From: Lachnospiraceae bacterium | GTDB taxonomy: Bacteria > Bacillota > Clostridia > Lachnospirales > Lachnospiraceae | Length of the DNA stretch: 64,000 nt | Direction: 5' to 3' | Assembly (NCBI GenBank): GCA_022845955.1 | Contig: AP025576.1 | Span: 6,324,001-6,388,000, forward strand | Shown: piece after piece, positions 9,200 to 16,980 of the stretch | How the letters are laid out: every line of letters starts with the position of its first letter | How positions within the stretch are numbered: the stretch's first letter is position 1 | Notes under the pieces: generated by a model | The model's database searches: none | What the model was told of the DNA's origin: nothing | Seen by the model: the letters and a program-made list of their open reading frames with translations, nothing else | Made by a program: the position numbers and the translations under genes

Positions 9200-9619
9200 A
9201 TGAAAATCCTGATTATTGACGGGCAGGGAGGCCGCATGGGCGGCCTGCTTGCTGAAAAAATAAAGAAAGCCTCCATACCGGGTGCGGAAATCTATGCCCT
9301 GGGAACCAACAGTACGGCCACTGCCGCCATGCTGAAGGCCGGAGCCGATTACGGCGCCACCGGAGAAAACCCGGTGCTGGTAAACTGCCGGGATGCGGAT
9401 TATATCATAGGTCCGCTGGGTATCATGGCGGCCGATGCCTTATTGGGAGAGGTGACTCCCGCCATGGCGGTGGCAGTAGGCCGCAGCCAGGCTATGAAGA
9501 TACTCCTGCCGGTAAACAAATGCAGCCAGCATGTCGTGGGCGTGGGGGAATACTCCATGTCCGAGCTGGCGGAACAAGCCCTCTCGTATCTGCTTTCCTG
9601 CATCCGGGAAAACGGCTGA
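9200..9619 (+). CDS. DUF3842-family protein
   Basis: The protein has 139 residues. A Rossmann-like start MKILIIDGQGGRMG suggests nucleotide binding, and GTNSTATAAMLKAGA and VGRSQAMKILLPVN are typical of this Firmicute family. It is cytoplasmic, with no catalytic role established. It is the second gene of an operon with the SIMPL lipoprotein (17-bp gap, GGAGGG ribosome site) and is followed by a strong terminator. Family assignment is from recognised sequence; the function is unknown. Confidence 0.8.
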   Translation: MKILIIDGQGGRMGGLLAEKIKKASIPGAEIYALGTNSTATAAMLKAGADYGATGENPVLVNCRDADYIIGPLGIMAADALLGEVTPAMAVAVGRSQAMKILLPVNKCSQHVVGVGEYSMSELAEQALSYLLSCIRENG

Positions 9620-9692
9620 TACCCGGCGGTAACTAAACCGCCTGTCCCTGTCCGTTCCCCGGCCTTTTCCTGCGGCTTCCTTCGGAACAGGG

Positions 9693-9740
9693 CAGCGGCC
9701 CCTGACGGATGTTAACCTGCGTCGGGGCCGCTGCTGTTTT
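9693..9740 (+). terminator. Rho-independent terminator after DUF3842
   Basis: Stem CAGCGGCCCC...GGGGCCGCTG, extended by GACG/CGTC, at 9693-9733, followed by CTGTTTT on the plus strand. It lies about 75 bp after the DUF3842 stop. Confidence 0.75.
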
Positions 9741-9789
9741 GTGGCTGCACCGTATGCTGCGTTCCAATCCGGCCGGTCAGCATACGTAT

Positions 9790-11013
9790 CTAGTTCACTA
9801 TTCTTCTCACCGACAGAATCGGCTTGTAGGTGGCATATCCGTATTTAATTCCCGTTTTCACACTGCTGGCATGGACAATTCTGCCGTTTCCCAGATAAAT
9901 AGCCACATGTCCGGCATAGCAGATCAGATCGCCCGGCTGTGCCTCTTCATAAGACACTTCCCTTCCCGCGCTTCTCTGGGAAGCGGAATTCCTGGGAAGG
10001 CTGTAGCCATATACCTTATAAACCGACTGCGTGAAGCCGGAGCAGTCCGCCCCGTTGGTCAGGCTGGTTCCCCCCGGTACATAGGGGTTGCCTACAAACT
10101 GACAGGCATACTGGGCGATATCGCTGCCAGAACCGCTGCCCATTTTGGGCGGTACGGTTTTCGCACCTCCCGAGGTGGCGGGTGTGCCGGAAGAGCTTTG
10201 GGAAGAAGATGCATTGTTTTTCTGCTCCGCCGCTTTTTTCTTTGCCTCCTCTTCCGCCTTCTTGGCCTGTTCGGCCGATGCCAGCTTCTGGATCTCCGCA
10301 TTCTGCTGCTTTATCCTGGCTTTATAAGCCGCCGCCTCCTGCTTTGCCTTAGCCAGCTGGACCTCATAATCTGCGGCGATGGCTTTCTGTTCGTCCAGGG
10401 ATTCCTGCAGGGATGCTTTTTCCTGCTCCAGCTCATATTCGGCCGCCTCCAGCTCGGATTTCTGTTCCTCCAGGCTCTCCTTCAGTTCGGCCACCTGTTT
10501 TACCGTCGCTGCATAATCATCCAGCATATTTCTGTCATAGGTGTAGATTTCCTGCACATATTCCGCCTTGTTCAGCATATCCGACCAGCTTTTAGACGCC
10601 ATCAGAAGTTCGATATAGCTGGTCTCTCCTTTTTCATACAAATATTGGATCCGTTTTTTCATGGCATAATATTGGGCATCTTCTTTTTCCTTGGCCGCAT
10701 CATAATCCTTCTGTGCCTGCTCAATCTGCTCCTCCGTATCCGCGATTTCGTCCTCAAGCAGGCTGACGCTTGCCATGATTTCCGCAATCTGGCTTGTCAA
10801 ACCGCTGATTTCGGCATCCACATCCTCTTTTTCCCCGGACAGGTCATTGATCTGATCATTCAGGGAATCCAGCTGGTTCTGGGTGCCTTTCTTCTCATTT
10901 TCCTTCTCCTGCCGCTGCTTCTGAAGGTCGCTGATACTGGTAGCATATGCTGTCTGCGTCATGGTGAAAGCCAATATTAATATCAAAATCAGACTGGTAA
11001 ATTTCTTCCGCAT
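9790..11013 (-). CDS. Secreted NlpC/P60 peptidoglycan hydrolase with coiled-coil domain
   Basis: The protein has 407 residues and probably acts in cell-wall cleavage. A signal peptide (cleavage after TAYA, about residue 24) is followed by a long Glu/Gln/Lys-rich coiled coil (about 27-255), as in PcsB/CwlO-type proteins where it is regulated by FtsEX. A Ser/Thr/Gly linker follows. The C-terminal NlpC/P60 domain (about 295-407) has the catalytic Cys in NGADCSGF, His in AGHVAIY and a second polar His in IVHASS. It is monocistronic. No ftsEX is present in this window. Confidence 0.93.
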   Translation of the reverse strand: MRKKFTSLILILILAFTMTQTAYATSISDLQKQRQEKENEKKGTQNQLDSLNDQINDLSGEKEDVDAEISGLTSQIAEIMASVSLLEDEIADTEEQIEQAQKDYDAAKEKEDAQYYAMKKRIQYLYEKGETSYIELLMASKSWSDMLNKAEYVQEIYTYDRNMLDDYAATVKQVAELKESLEEQKSELEAAEYELEQEKASLQESLDEQKAIAADYEVQLAKAKQEAAAYKARIKQQNAEIQKLASAEQAKKAEEEAKKKAAEQKNNASSSQSSSGTPATSGGAKTVPPKMGSGSGSDIAQYACQFVGNPYVPGGTSLTNGADCSGFTQSVYKVYGYSLPRNSASQRSAGREVSYEEAQPGDLICYAGHVAIYLGNGRIVHASSVKTGIKYGYATYKPILSVRRIVN

Positions 11014-11144
11014 ATTCTGCCCTTCTTACGTATCCATCGGTGCACTTTATCTGTCAGTTTTATTTCCCCTTACAAAGAGCCATACGGACGCATTTATGCG
11101 TCCACCTGGGTGCTGCGGCGGGGTATTGGACTCAGGTATTTGCC

Positions 11145-12536
11145 TTATAATTCGCAGTTCTTTACTGTCCTGGGGAAAGGAATGACATCCCTGATATTTC
11201 CCATTCCGGTCAGGTACATAACGCATCTTTCAAAGCCAAGCCCAAAGCCGGCATGGCGTGCAGATCCGTAACGCCTTAAATCCAGATAGAAGTCATAATC
11301 CTCTTTATTAAGGTTCATTTCCTCCATACGCTTCTCCAGCAGCTCCAGCTTGTCCTCCCTCTGGCTACCGCCGATGATCTCACCGATACCGGGAACCAGG
11401 CAGTCCATAGCCGCAACCGTTTTGCCATCTTCATTCAGCTTCATATAAAAGGCCTTGATCTCTTTCGGGTAATCGGTCACAAAAACAGGGCGCTTGAATT
11501 CCTTCTCGGTAAGATAACGCTCATGCTCGGTCTGCAGGTCGCTTCCCCAATGAACCTTGTATTCAAATTCCTCATTGTGCTTTTCCAGGATTTCAATGGC
11601 TTCGGTATAGGTCACATGTCCGAACTCGGAAGAAAGCACATGCTCCAGACGTTCAATCAGGCCCTTATCCACAAACTGGTTAAAGAAAGCCATTTCCTCC
11701 GGGGCGTTGTCCAGCACATAACGGATTACATATTTCAGCATGCCTTCTGCCAGAATCATATCATCCTTCAGATCCGCAAAGGCCATTTCCGGCTCAATCA
11801 TCCAGAATTCCGCAGCATGGCGTGTGGTATTGGAATTTTCCGCGCGGAAGGTAGGCCCGAAGGTGTAAACATTACGGAAAGCAAACGCATAGGTTTCCGC
11901 ATCCAGCTGCCCGCTCACCGTGAGATTGGTGGGCTTGCAGAAAAAGTCCTGGCTGTAATCCACCTTTCCTTCTTCCGTCCTGGGCACATTTTCCAGATCC
12001 AGGGTGGTTACCTGGAACATTTCGCCGGCGCCTTCACAATCACTTCCGGTAATCAGGGGCGTATGCACATACACAAAATTCCTTTCCTGGAAAAATCTGT
12101 GAATGGCGAAAGCTGCCAGGGAACGGACACGGAAAACTGCCTGAAAGGTGTTCGTTCTGGGACGCAGATGGGATATGGTGCGAAGGTATTCAAAGCTGTG
12201 ACGCTTTTTCTGCAGCGGATAATCCGCCGGGGAAGCCCCTTCCACAAGAACCTCTTCCGCCTGCATTTCAATAGGCTGCTTTGCACCGGGCGTCTCCACA
12301 ATCCTGCCGGTTACCACAACAGCCGCACCCACGCCTATTTTCGTTATATCCCCGAAATTTGTCATTTCACTGCCATATACAATCTGAAGCGGCTCAAAGA
12401 AGGTTCCGTCATTGACCACAAGGAAACCGAAATTTTTGGAGTCCCTGTTGCTTCTGACCCATCCTCCCACAGTTACCTGCTTTTCCTTATACTGTTCTTT
12501 TTCTCTGAATAAATCCTTGATGTTTGTCAGTTCCAT
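11145..12536 (-). CDS. asnS: Asparaginyl-tRNA synthetase
   Basis: Charges tRNA-Asn in the cytoplasm. The N-terminal OB-fold anticodon-binding domain covers about 1-115 (VTVGGWVRSNRDSKNFGF). The class II catalytic core shows motif 2 (FRAENSNTTRHAAEFWMIEPE region) and motif 3 (GFGLGFERCVMYLTG). The length of 463 residues is normal. The ATG at 12536 has GGGAG upstream; a GTG two codons earlier is possible. The 100-bp leader has two small stems (GCTGAAAG/CTTTCAGC and TGCGGC/GCCGCA), but I saw no T-box consensus. Confidence 0.96.
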   Translation of the reverse strand: MELTNIKDLFREKEQYKEKQVTVGGWVRSNRDSKNFGFLVVNDGTFFEPLQIVYGSEMTNFGDITKIGVGAAVVVTGRIVETPGAKQPIEMQAEEVLVEGASPADYPLQKKRHSFEYLRTISHLRPRTNTFQAVFRVRSLAAFAIHRFFQERNFVYVHTPLITGSDCEGAGEMFQVTTLDLENVPRTEEGKVDYSQDFFCKPTNLTVSGQLDAETYAFAFRNVYTFGPTFRAENSNTTRHAAEFWMIEPEMAFADLKDDMILAEGMLKYVIRYVLDNAPEEMAFFNQFVDKGLIERLEHVLSSEFGHVTYTEAIEILEKHNEEFEYKVHWGSDLQTEHERYLTEKEFKRPVFVTDYPKEIKAFYMKLNEDGKTVAAMDCLVPGIGEIIGGSQREDKLELLEKRMEEMNLNKEDYDFYLDLRRYGSARHAGFGLGFERCVMYLTGMGNIRDVIPFPRTVKNCEL

Positions 12537-12645
12537 TTTCACTCCCGCTGCGGCTTTGGCCGCATTTCCAATCTGAGGAGCTGAAAGTGCACTTCTTTCA
12601 GCGTTCCCCCTACGTTACTTTTTCGTTACTATTGTTATCCTGCTG

Positions 12646-13899
12646 TTATTTCGTTTCTGTCTGTGTTTCGGAAGCTGTCTCGGCTGCCGTCCCCGTTTCG
12701 GTCTCATCTGCCTGGGCGGTTTCCTCCGCAGATGTTTCTTGAGCCGCTGTTTCTTCCGGCTGGGTATCGGTTATCACCGCATTATCAAAAAGGAAAGACA
12801 GCACCTTTTCGGTCATCATATATTCCTTATACCCCTTCAGATCCAGAGCTTTTTTGTATTCCTCCACATCCTCATAGCCATAATCGCCCGCATTCTTTGC
12901 AAGCTCTTCATCCATATCCTCATCCGTCACATTCAGGTTTTCCGCATCGGCTATAGCCTTCATGGCGATGATTTCCCTGGAAGCCTGTTCCGCGGATTCC
13001 TGGAGCTGTTCCTCTGAAGAACCGGTAGCAGCCATAAAACTTTCCAGATCATAGCCATACATGGCGGCATAGGAGGACATATTGGATTTAATCCTGTCAT
13101 AGTACCTTGTCACCATTTCAGCCGGAGGCTCCTTGAATTCGGAATTTTCCACCACTTTGGCTAAAATATCCATCTGTGCGTTGGAGTCATGGGTGCTCTG
13201 CTCATCTTCCATAAGCAGTTCATACGCATACTGTCTGTATTCGTCAACCGTGCTGCAGTTTCCTTCCAGCCCCTTAACCAGTTCGTCGGTCAGTTCCGGG
13301 ATAGTCTCCGTATGGATGCTGTTTACCGTAACCGTAAATACCGCTTCTTTGCCTGCCACCTCTTCGCTGGGGTAGCTTTCCGGGAAAGTAACCGTTACAT
13401 CCCTGGTCTCACCGATTGCAGCGCCGATCAGGCCATCCTCAAAGCCGGGGATAAAGCTTCCGGATCCGATTTCCAGATCGTATCCCTGGGCGGTACCGCC
13501 GTCGAATGCCACTCCGTCAATCTTTCCTTCATAGTCAATATTAGTAAAGTCTCCGTTCTGAACGGCCCTGTCCGTAATATCCGTAGTCACCATGTTGCTC
13601 TGCAGCACATAATCGATATAGCTCTGCAGATATTCATCGGTTACCGCCGGAGCTTCCGCCGTAACTTCGATGCCTTTATATTCTCCCAACGTCACATAAT
13701 CCCCTACGTTAATCCCGTCAACATAGGCATCGTCTCCATATTCCACGGTCTCCGTCCCGGTTTCCGCCTGGGTTCCGGTTTCCGTGCTGCTTTCAGTAGC
13801 GGCCTGGGTGCTTTCCCCGCTGTCCGCCGACTTGCCGCATCCTGCAAGTACAGAAGCTGACAGGGCCAGTACTGTAATTGTCGTAATAAATTTTTTCAT
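12646..13899 (-). CDS. Secreted FKBP-type prolyl isomerase lipoprotein, trigger-factor-like
   Basis: A protein-folding catalyst at the outer face of the membrane, 417 residues. The lipobox LAGC (Cys about 21) is followed by a Ser/Thr/Glu-rich linker. An FKBP domain covers about 110-205 (GDFTNIDYEGKIDGVAFDGG, FIPGFEDGLIGAAIGE). The C-terminal helical region resembles the trigger-factor chaperone arm. A final Glu/Thr-rich tail suggests an exposed flexible end. Trigger factor itself is cytoplasmic and ribosome-bound, so this is an exported relative, not tig. The start at 13899 has GAGGAGA upstream and opens the signal peptide. Confidence 0.87.
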   Translation of the reverse strand: MKKFITTITVLALSASVLAGCGKSADSGESTQAATESSTETGTQAETGTETVEYGDDAYVDGINVGDYVTLGEYKGIEVTAEAPAVTDEYLQSYIDYVLQSNMVTTDITDRAVQNGDFTNIDYEGKIDGVAFDGGTAQGYDLEIGSGSFIPGFEDGLIGAAIGETRDVTVTFPESYPSEEVAGKEAVFTVTVNSIHTETIPELTDELVKGLEGNCSTVDEYRQYAYELLMEDEQSTHDSNAQMDILAKVVENSEFKEPPAEMVTRYYDRIKSNMSSYAAMYGYDLESFMAATGSSEEQLQESAEQASREIIAMKAIADAENLNVTDEDMDEELAKNAGDYGYEDVEEYKKALDLKGYKEYMMTEKVLSFLFDNAVITDTQPEETAAQETSAEETAQADETETGTAAETASETQTETK

Positions 13900-14029
13900 G
13901 ATTTGTCTCCTCTTATCATTCACAATAGCGCAACCTGCACCGTCTGTCATTGTATCATATTTTTTTCTTTCTTAAAACCCTTAGTTACGGTAATTCACAT
14001 ATATTTAAGAAATAACGGTAACCAATTCC

Positions 14030-14058
14030 TTGCTTAATCCCCGAAAGTCTGCTACAAT
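14030..14058 (+). promoter_or_regulatory. Sigma-A-type promoter
   Basis: TTGCTT (14030-14035) and TACAAT (14053-14058) with a 17-bp spacer, 31 bp upstream of the GTG start at 14090. Confidence 0.65.
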
Positions 14059-14089
14059 ATTTTTGCATATAACATAAGGAGGTTTCCAC

Positions 14090-14566
14090 GTGAATACAGT
14101 TACTATAGTATTATTAGTCATATTGGCTGTCTTAATCGTTGCGGTTGTCGTTTTATACATCCTCGGAAAAAAAGCGCAGAAGAAGCAGGCCGAACAGCAG
14201 GAACAGATCGAAGCCTACAAACAGACCGTATCCATGCTGATTATTGACAAAAAAAGGATGAAGCTGAAGGATGCCGGGCTGCCCGCCGCGGTGATAGAAC
14301 AGACTCCCAAGCTGCTGCGTGGTTCCAAGCTTCCTATCGTTAAAGCAAAGGTCGGCCCCCAGGTCATGACCCTTGTATGCGAGGAAAGTATTTTTGAATC
14401 CGTACCGGTAAAGAAAGAAGTAAAAGCTACCGTGAGCGGTATTTATATCACTGCTGTAAAAGGGCTGCACGGAACCGCTATTGTGAAGCCTGCCAAGAAA
14501 AAGGGCTGGTTTAAGCGCAATGTGGAGAAGCTTCAGGAAAAGGCAGGAGCCAAACCGCTGAAGTAA
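14090..14566 (+). CDS. Membrane-anchored hypothetical protein, 158 residues
   Basis: Not recognised by function. A single N-terminal transmembrane helix covers about 4-26. A Gln/Lys-rich linker follows, then a compact domain (about 45-140) with LKDAGLPAAVIEQTPKLL and beta-rich repeats, and a basic tail. The start is GTG with AAGGAGG 7 bp upstream and a good promoter. The cytoplasmic or outer location of the domain is unclear; the basic residues just after the helix suggest it faces the cytoplasm. It is followed by two stacked hairpins, the second a terminator. Confidence 0.7.
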   Translation: MNTVTIVLLVILAVLIVAVVVLYILGKKAQKKQAEQQEQIEAYKQTVSMLIIDKKRMKLKDAGLPAAVIEQTPKLLRGSKLPIVKAKVGPQVMTLVCEESIFESVPVKKEVKATVSGIYITAVKGLHGTAIVKPAKKKGWFKRNVEKLQEKAGAKPLK

Positions 14567-14623
14567 GGAGCCTGTGCACTTGCCTGCAGGGCATAGATGA
14601 AATGTGCGCCGTCGGATGCACAA

Positions 14624-14666
14624 GAGAGAGTTTGAAAATTCATTCCCGCAATTTTCAAACTCTCTC
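14624..14666. repeat. Perfect 17-bp inverted repeat
   Basis: GAGAGAGTTTGAAAATT (14624-14640) and its exact complement (14650-14666), separated by 9 bp. It lies just before the terminator at 14680, between convergent genes. There is no T-tract directly after it. Confidence 0.8.
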
Positions 14667-14679
14667 CGGAAAAATAACG

Positions 14680-14713
14680 GCTGCCGGATGGCATACATCC
14701 GGCAGCTATTTTT
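14680..14713 (+). terminator. Bidirectional rho-independent terminator between convergent genes
   Basis: An 11-bp stem GCTGCCGGATG/CATCCGGCAGC (14680-14706) with a 5-base loop is followed by TATTTTT on the plus strand. AAAAATAA precedes it, so it can also stop minus-strand transcription of the metallo-hydrolase gene. Confidence 0.85.
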
Positions 14714-14744
14714 ATGCCTGTTTTATTCCTGCGGGAAGGCTTCG

Positions 14745-15563
14745 CTATATCCGTTCCCTGTTGTATACAATATTCCCTCTTCCGCCGTCCTTCCGGCCCA
14801 TCTGAGGGGTCACGGCCCTGGCAATCAGCCCTCTCTTTCCCATAAAGGAAAAAGGGACATCATCGGTATTCCCCGCCTTAATATCCTCACAAACAGCGAT
14901 TACATCCTCCAGAATCTCCTTATGCCCGTTCCCGTCTCCATGGGAAAGATAAACGGTATCGAATTTCCCTTCCAGCTTTCGGGAAAGTTTTTTCAGGCTT
15001 TCCTCATATTCCGTTATCGTTGTGGAGTAGTAATCAAACAGGAATGTGAAATAATTGCACGCATCCCCGAGAAGAACCGAACGCTCCTGGGGAATCAGCA
15101 TGACCACGGAACCAAGGGTATGCCCTGGGCAGTCGTACACCTCAATGGTGGTGTCTCCCAAATCAAAAACATCCCCGTCCGACAAATCCCGGAAATCCCC
15201 GCAGGGTGCTTCGGGGATAAAATCGTCCGGTTCCACCTCCCATTCCAAAGGAGTCCCGGCAAGCCCTTCCTTCCTGAATTCCAGGGAGCAATGATCGTTA
15301 TAGATCGAATCATCCTTATGGTTCATATACACTTCTGTAAATTCCGGGGCCCCCATGGCATGATCCACATGGCCGTGGGTGAGCAGCACCATAACAGGCT
15401 TATCCGTCAGCTTCTCCACGCAGGCCTTCAGGCTTTTGATACCTGTCCCGGTATCCAGCAGGGCGGCTTTCCTGCTCCCTTCCACCAGATACATCAGTTC
15501 TCCGCAGAAGCCGTAGATTCTGGTTACCCGGTCCGTTAGTTTTTCTGTTCGAAACTGCAGCAT
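14745..15563 (-). CDS. Metallo-beta-lactamase-fold hydrolase
   Basis: The protein has 272 residues. The metal-binding signature THGHVDHAMG (HxHxDH) is at about 81-90, with later ligands in CPGHTLGSVV and LSHGDGNGH. This is a soluble single-domain enzyme of the glyoxalase II-like group; the substrate cannot be read from the sequence. The start has GGGGAGGATT just upstream. It is transcribed after the alpha/beta hydrolase gene (36-bp gap), so the two may form an operon of two hydrolases. Confidence 0.85.
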   Translation of the reverse strand: MLQFRTEKLTDRVTRIYGFCGELMYLVEGSRKAALLDTGTGIKSLKACVEKLTDKPVMVLLTHGHVDHAMGAPEFTEVYMNHKDDSIYNDHCSLEFRKEGLAGTPLEWEVEPDDFIPEAPCGDFRDLSDGDVFDLGDTTIEVYDCPGHTLGSVVMLIPQERSVLLGDACNYFTFLFDYYSTTITEYEESLKKLSRKLEGKFDTVYLSHGDGNGHKEILEDVIAVCEDIKAGNTDDVPFSFMGKRGLIARAVTPQMGRKDGGRGNIVYNRERI

Positions 15564-15599
15564 GTTAATCCTCCCCTTATCCGCCTCACCGGCGGAATA

Positions 15600-16529
15600 T
15601 CAGATATACTTTCTGATAAACTCCTCCACCGCATCCAGCGCTTCTTCACAGTTAAAGCCTCCAAACCCATGGTTCGCACCCACAAGCTTGACGAATTCCA
15701 CCGTTTTATCCAGCTCCTTCATTTTTTCATACAAGCGGCAGCTCTGGTTAAAGGGAACCAGCATATCGCTTCCCCCATGCATGATCAACAGCGGCGGCGT
15801 CTCTTTGTCCCTTTCCAGATAATTCATGGGTACCGTGGCTTCGGCCAGTTCCGGATTCTCCAGCACATTTTTCCCGCCGATAACACAGCCCTCGGGGCTT
15901 TCAGGGCCGATATGATCCTGCACGCTGGGATAGAAATTCATTTTCCCAATGTCCGTAGGCCCATACCAGTCCACAATACACCGCACGCACGCCGACTGTT
16001 CCCTGTAGGCATCCATATCCGGCTCCCCGTCTCCTGTAAAACCTGCCATCAGCGCCGTATGCCCGCCGCTGGAATCCCCCCACAAAGCCACACGCTGCGC
16101 GTCTACCCTGTACCGGGATGCATTTATTTTCAAAAACCGGATCGCCGCCTTCGTATCCACTACCTGCGCCGGAAAGGGTGCGGTCTCACTGGGCCGGTAT
16201 TCCACAATCGCTATGGCATAGCCGCGCTGGCTCATACGCAGAAGGTTAGGCAGATGACAGTACAGATCCTGCTTATGCCAGGCAGACCCCTGCACGAATA
16301 CCAGCAAAGGCCATTTTCTGTCCGCCTCTTCCCCCGTTTTTGGAATCAACAGCTGCAAATGAAGGTTCATGCCGTCCCGGTTGGCATACACCTCATCCGG
16401 CAGGAACTCCACATCATACCCAAAGGTATCCTTCCATCTTACCGTTTTCACCCCCTGCGGCAATTCCTCCGATTCCGGAAACTCCCCCGCCCCCGCCTCA
16501 AGCGGCGGGATTACCATCCATTCCTCCAT
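15600..16529 (-). CDS. Alpha/beta hydrolase, BD-FAE/esterase-like
   Basis: The protein has 309 residues and no signal peptide, so it acts in the cytoplasm. The nucleophile elbow GDSSGGH is at about 150-156. The acid Asp is in MHGGSDMLVP (about 253-262) and the catalytic His in GANHGFGG (about 285-292). The HKQDLYCHLPNLLRMSQRGYAI stretch and the early FVQGSAWH oxyanion-hole segment match the BD-FAE (bifunctional feruloyl/acetyl-xylan esterase-like) group. Deacylation of plant polysaccharides or glycosides would fit the nearby rhamnosidase, but that is inference. AAGGAGG precedes the start. Confidence 0.85.
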   Translation of the reverse strand: MEEWMVIPPLEAGAGEFPESEELPQGVKTVRWKDTFGYDVEFLPDEVYANRDGMNLHLQLLIPKTGEEADRKWPLLVFVQGSAWHKQDLYCHLPNLLRMSQRGYAIAIVEYRPSETAPFPAQVVDTKAAIRFLKINASRYRVDAQRVALWGDSSGGHTALMAGFTGDGEPDMDAYREQSACVRCIVDWYGPTDIGKMNFYPSVQDHIGPESPEGCVIGGKNVLENPELAEATVPMNYLERDKETPPLLIMHGGSDMLVPFNQSCRLYEKMKELDKTVEFVKLVGANHGFGGFNCEEALDAVEEFIRKYI

Positions 16530-16603
16530 GTTCCACTCCTCCTTAAGAATCCTCTTCTTTTATTTATCCTTGCCAACTGTTCCGTATTTTTACGGTTATT
16601 GTC

Positions 16604-16632
16604 ATTGTACCACAGATCCGCACGGGTTTGAA
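16604..16632 (-). promoter_or_regulatory. Promoter of the alpha/beta hydrolase gene
   Basis: On the minus strand TTCAAA (16632-16627), 17 bp, then TACAAT (16609-16604). The leader then carries a small CCGTA/TACGG stem before an AAGGAGG ribosome site. Confidence 0.6.
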
Positions 16633-16650
16633 AATTGCTTTCTGTTCAGA

Positions 16651-16886
16651 GGTGCAAATAAAAAAATTCGGCATCACCCGCTCCTGCTTTCCTGCGGGGC
16701 CTGCTGCCCGGGAAGGATTCCTGGAAGGGGCGTTATAAGCACGCCGGTCCTTAGGCTGCGTCCTTTGCAGCCTTAGTACCGCTGCGTGATTATCCGAGCG
16801 AAAGCGTCCCCTGGAAGGAACCTTCCCGGGCAGCAGGCCCCGCAGGAAAGCAGGAGCGGGTGATGCCGAACTTTTTTATCTACACC
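16651..16886. repeat. Giant imperfect palindrome A (236 bp) with 50-bp perfect arms
   Basis: Bases 16667-16716 are the exact reverse complement of 16821-16870 (50 of 50). Outside these, an A7 run faces a T6 run and pairing continues with three mismatches to 16651/16886. Inside, TTCC pairs GGAA, then a symmetric 5x5 internal loop TGGAA/TGGAA, then GGGG pairs CCCC. The apex folds further: ATAA-CACGC/GCGTG-TTAT, CGGT/ACCG, and a terminal AGGCTGC/GCAGCCT stem with loop GTCCTTT. It fills the gap after the GH78 gene and before the alpha/beta hydrolase promoter. The A/T tracts on both sides would let it terminate transcription either way. Confidence 0.9.
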
Positions 16887-16980
16887 CTATGTACAGAAAA
16901 AAGCAGCCGGCCCCCGGAGGTTTACGTGCTCCCCCGGCAGATCAGCTGCCTTACTCTATACATTCCGTCTGGCTTATTTA

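Noticed and set aside
12537..12645. T-box riboswitch upstream of asnS
   Set aside because: The leader is only about 100 bp and lacks the conserved T-box sequence; only two small stems are visible.
3380..14590. Shared 10-mer GGCAAGTGCA near 3380 and (complement) near 14575 as a dispersed repeat
   Set aside because: Too short to exclude chance in 64 kb; the surrounding bases do not align.
16651..16886. Retron, self-cleaving ribozyme or group II intron as explanation of palindrome A
   Set aside because: No reverse transcriptase nearby, no hammerhead core (CUGAUGA) and no recognisable domain V were seen. A computed fold and Rfam search would be needed to revisit this.
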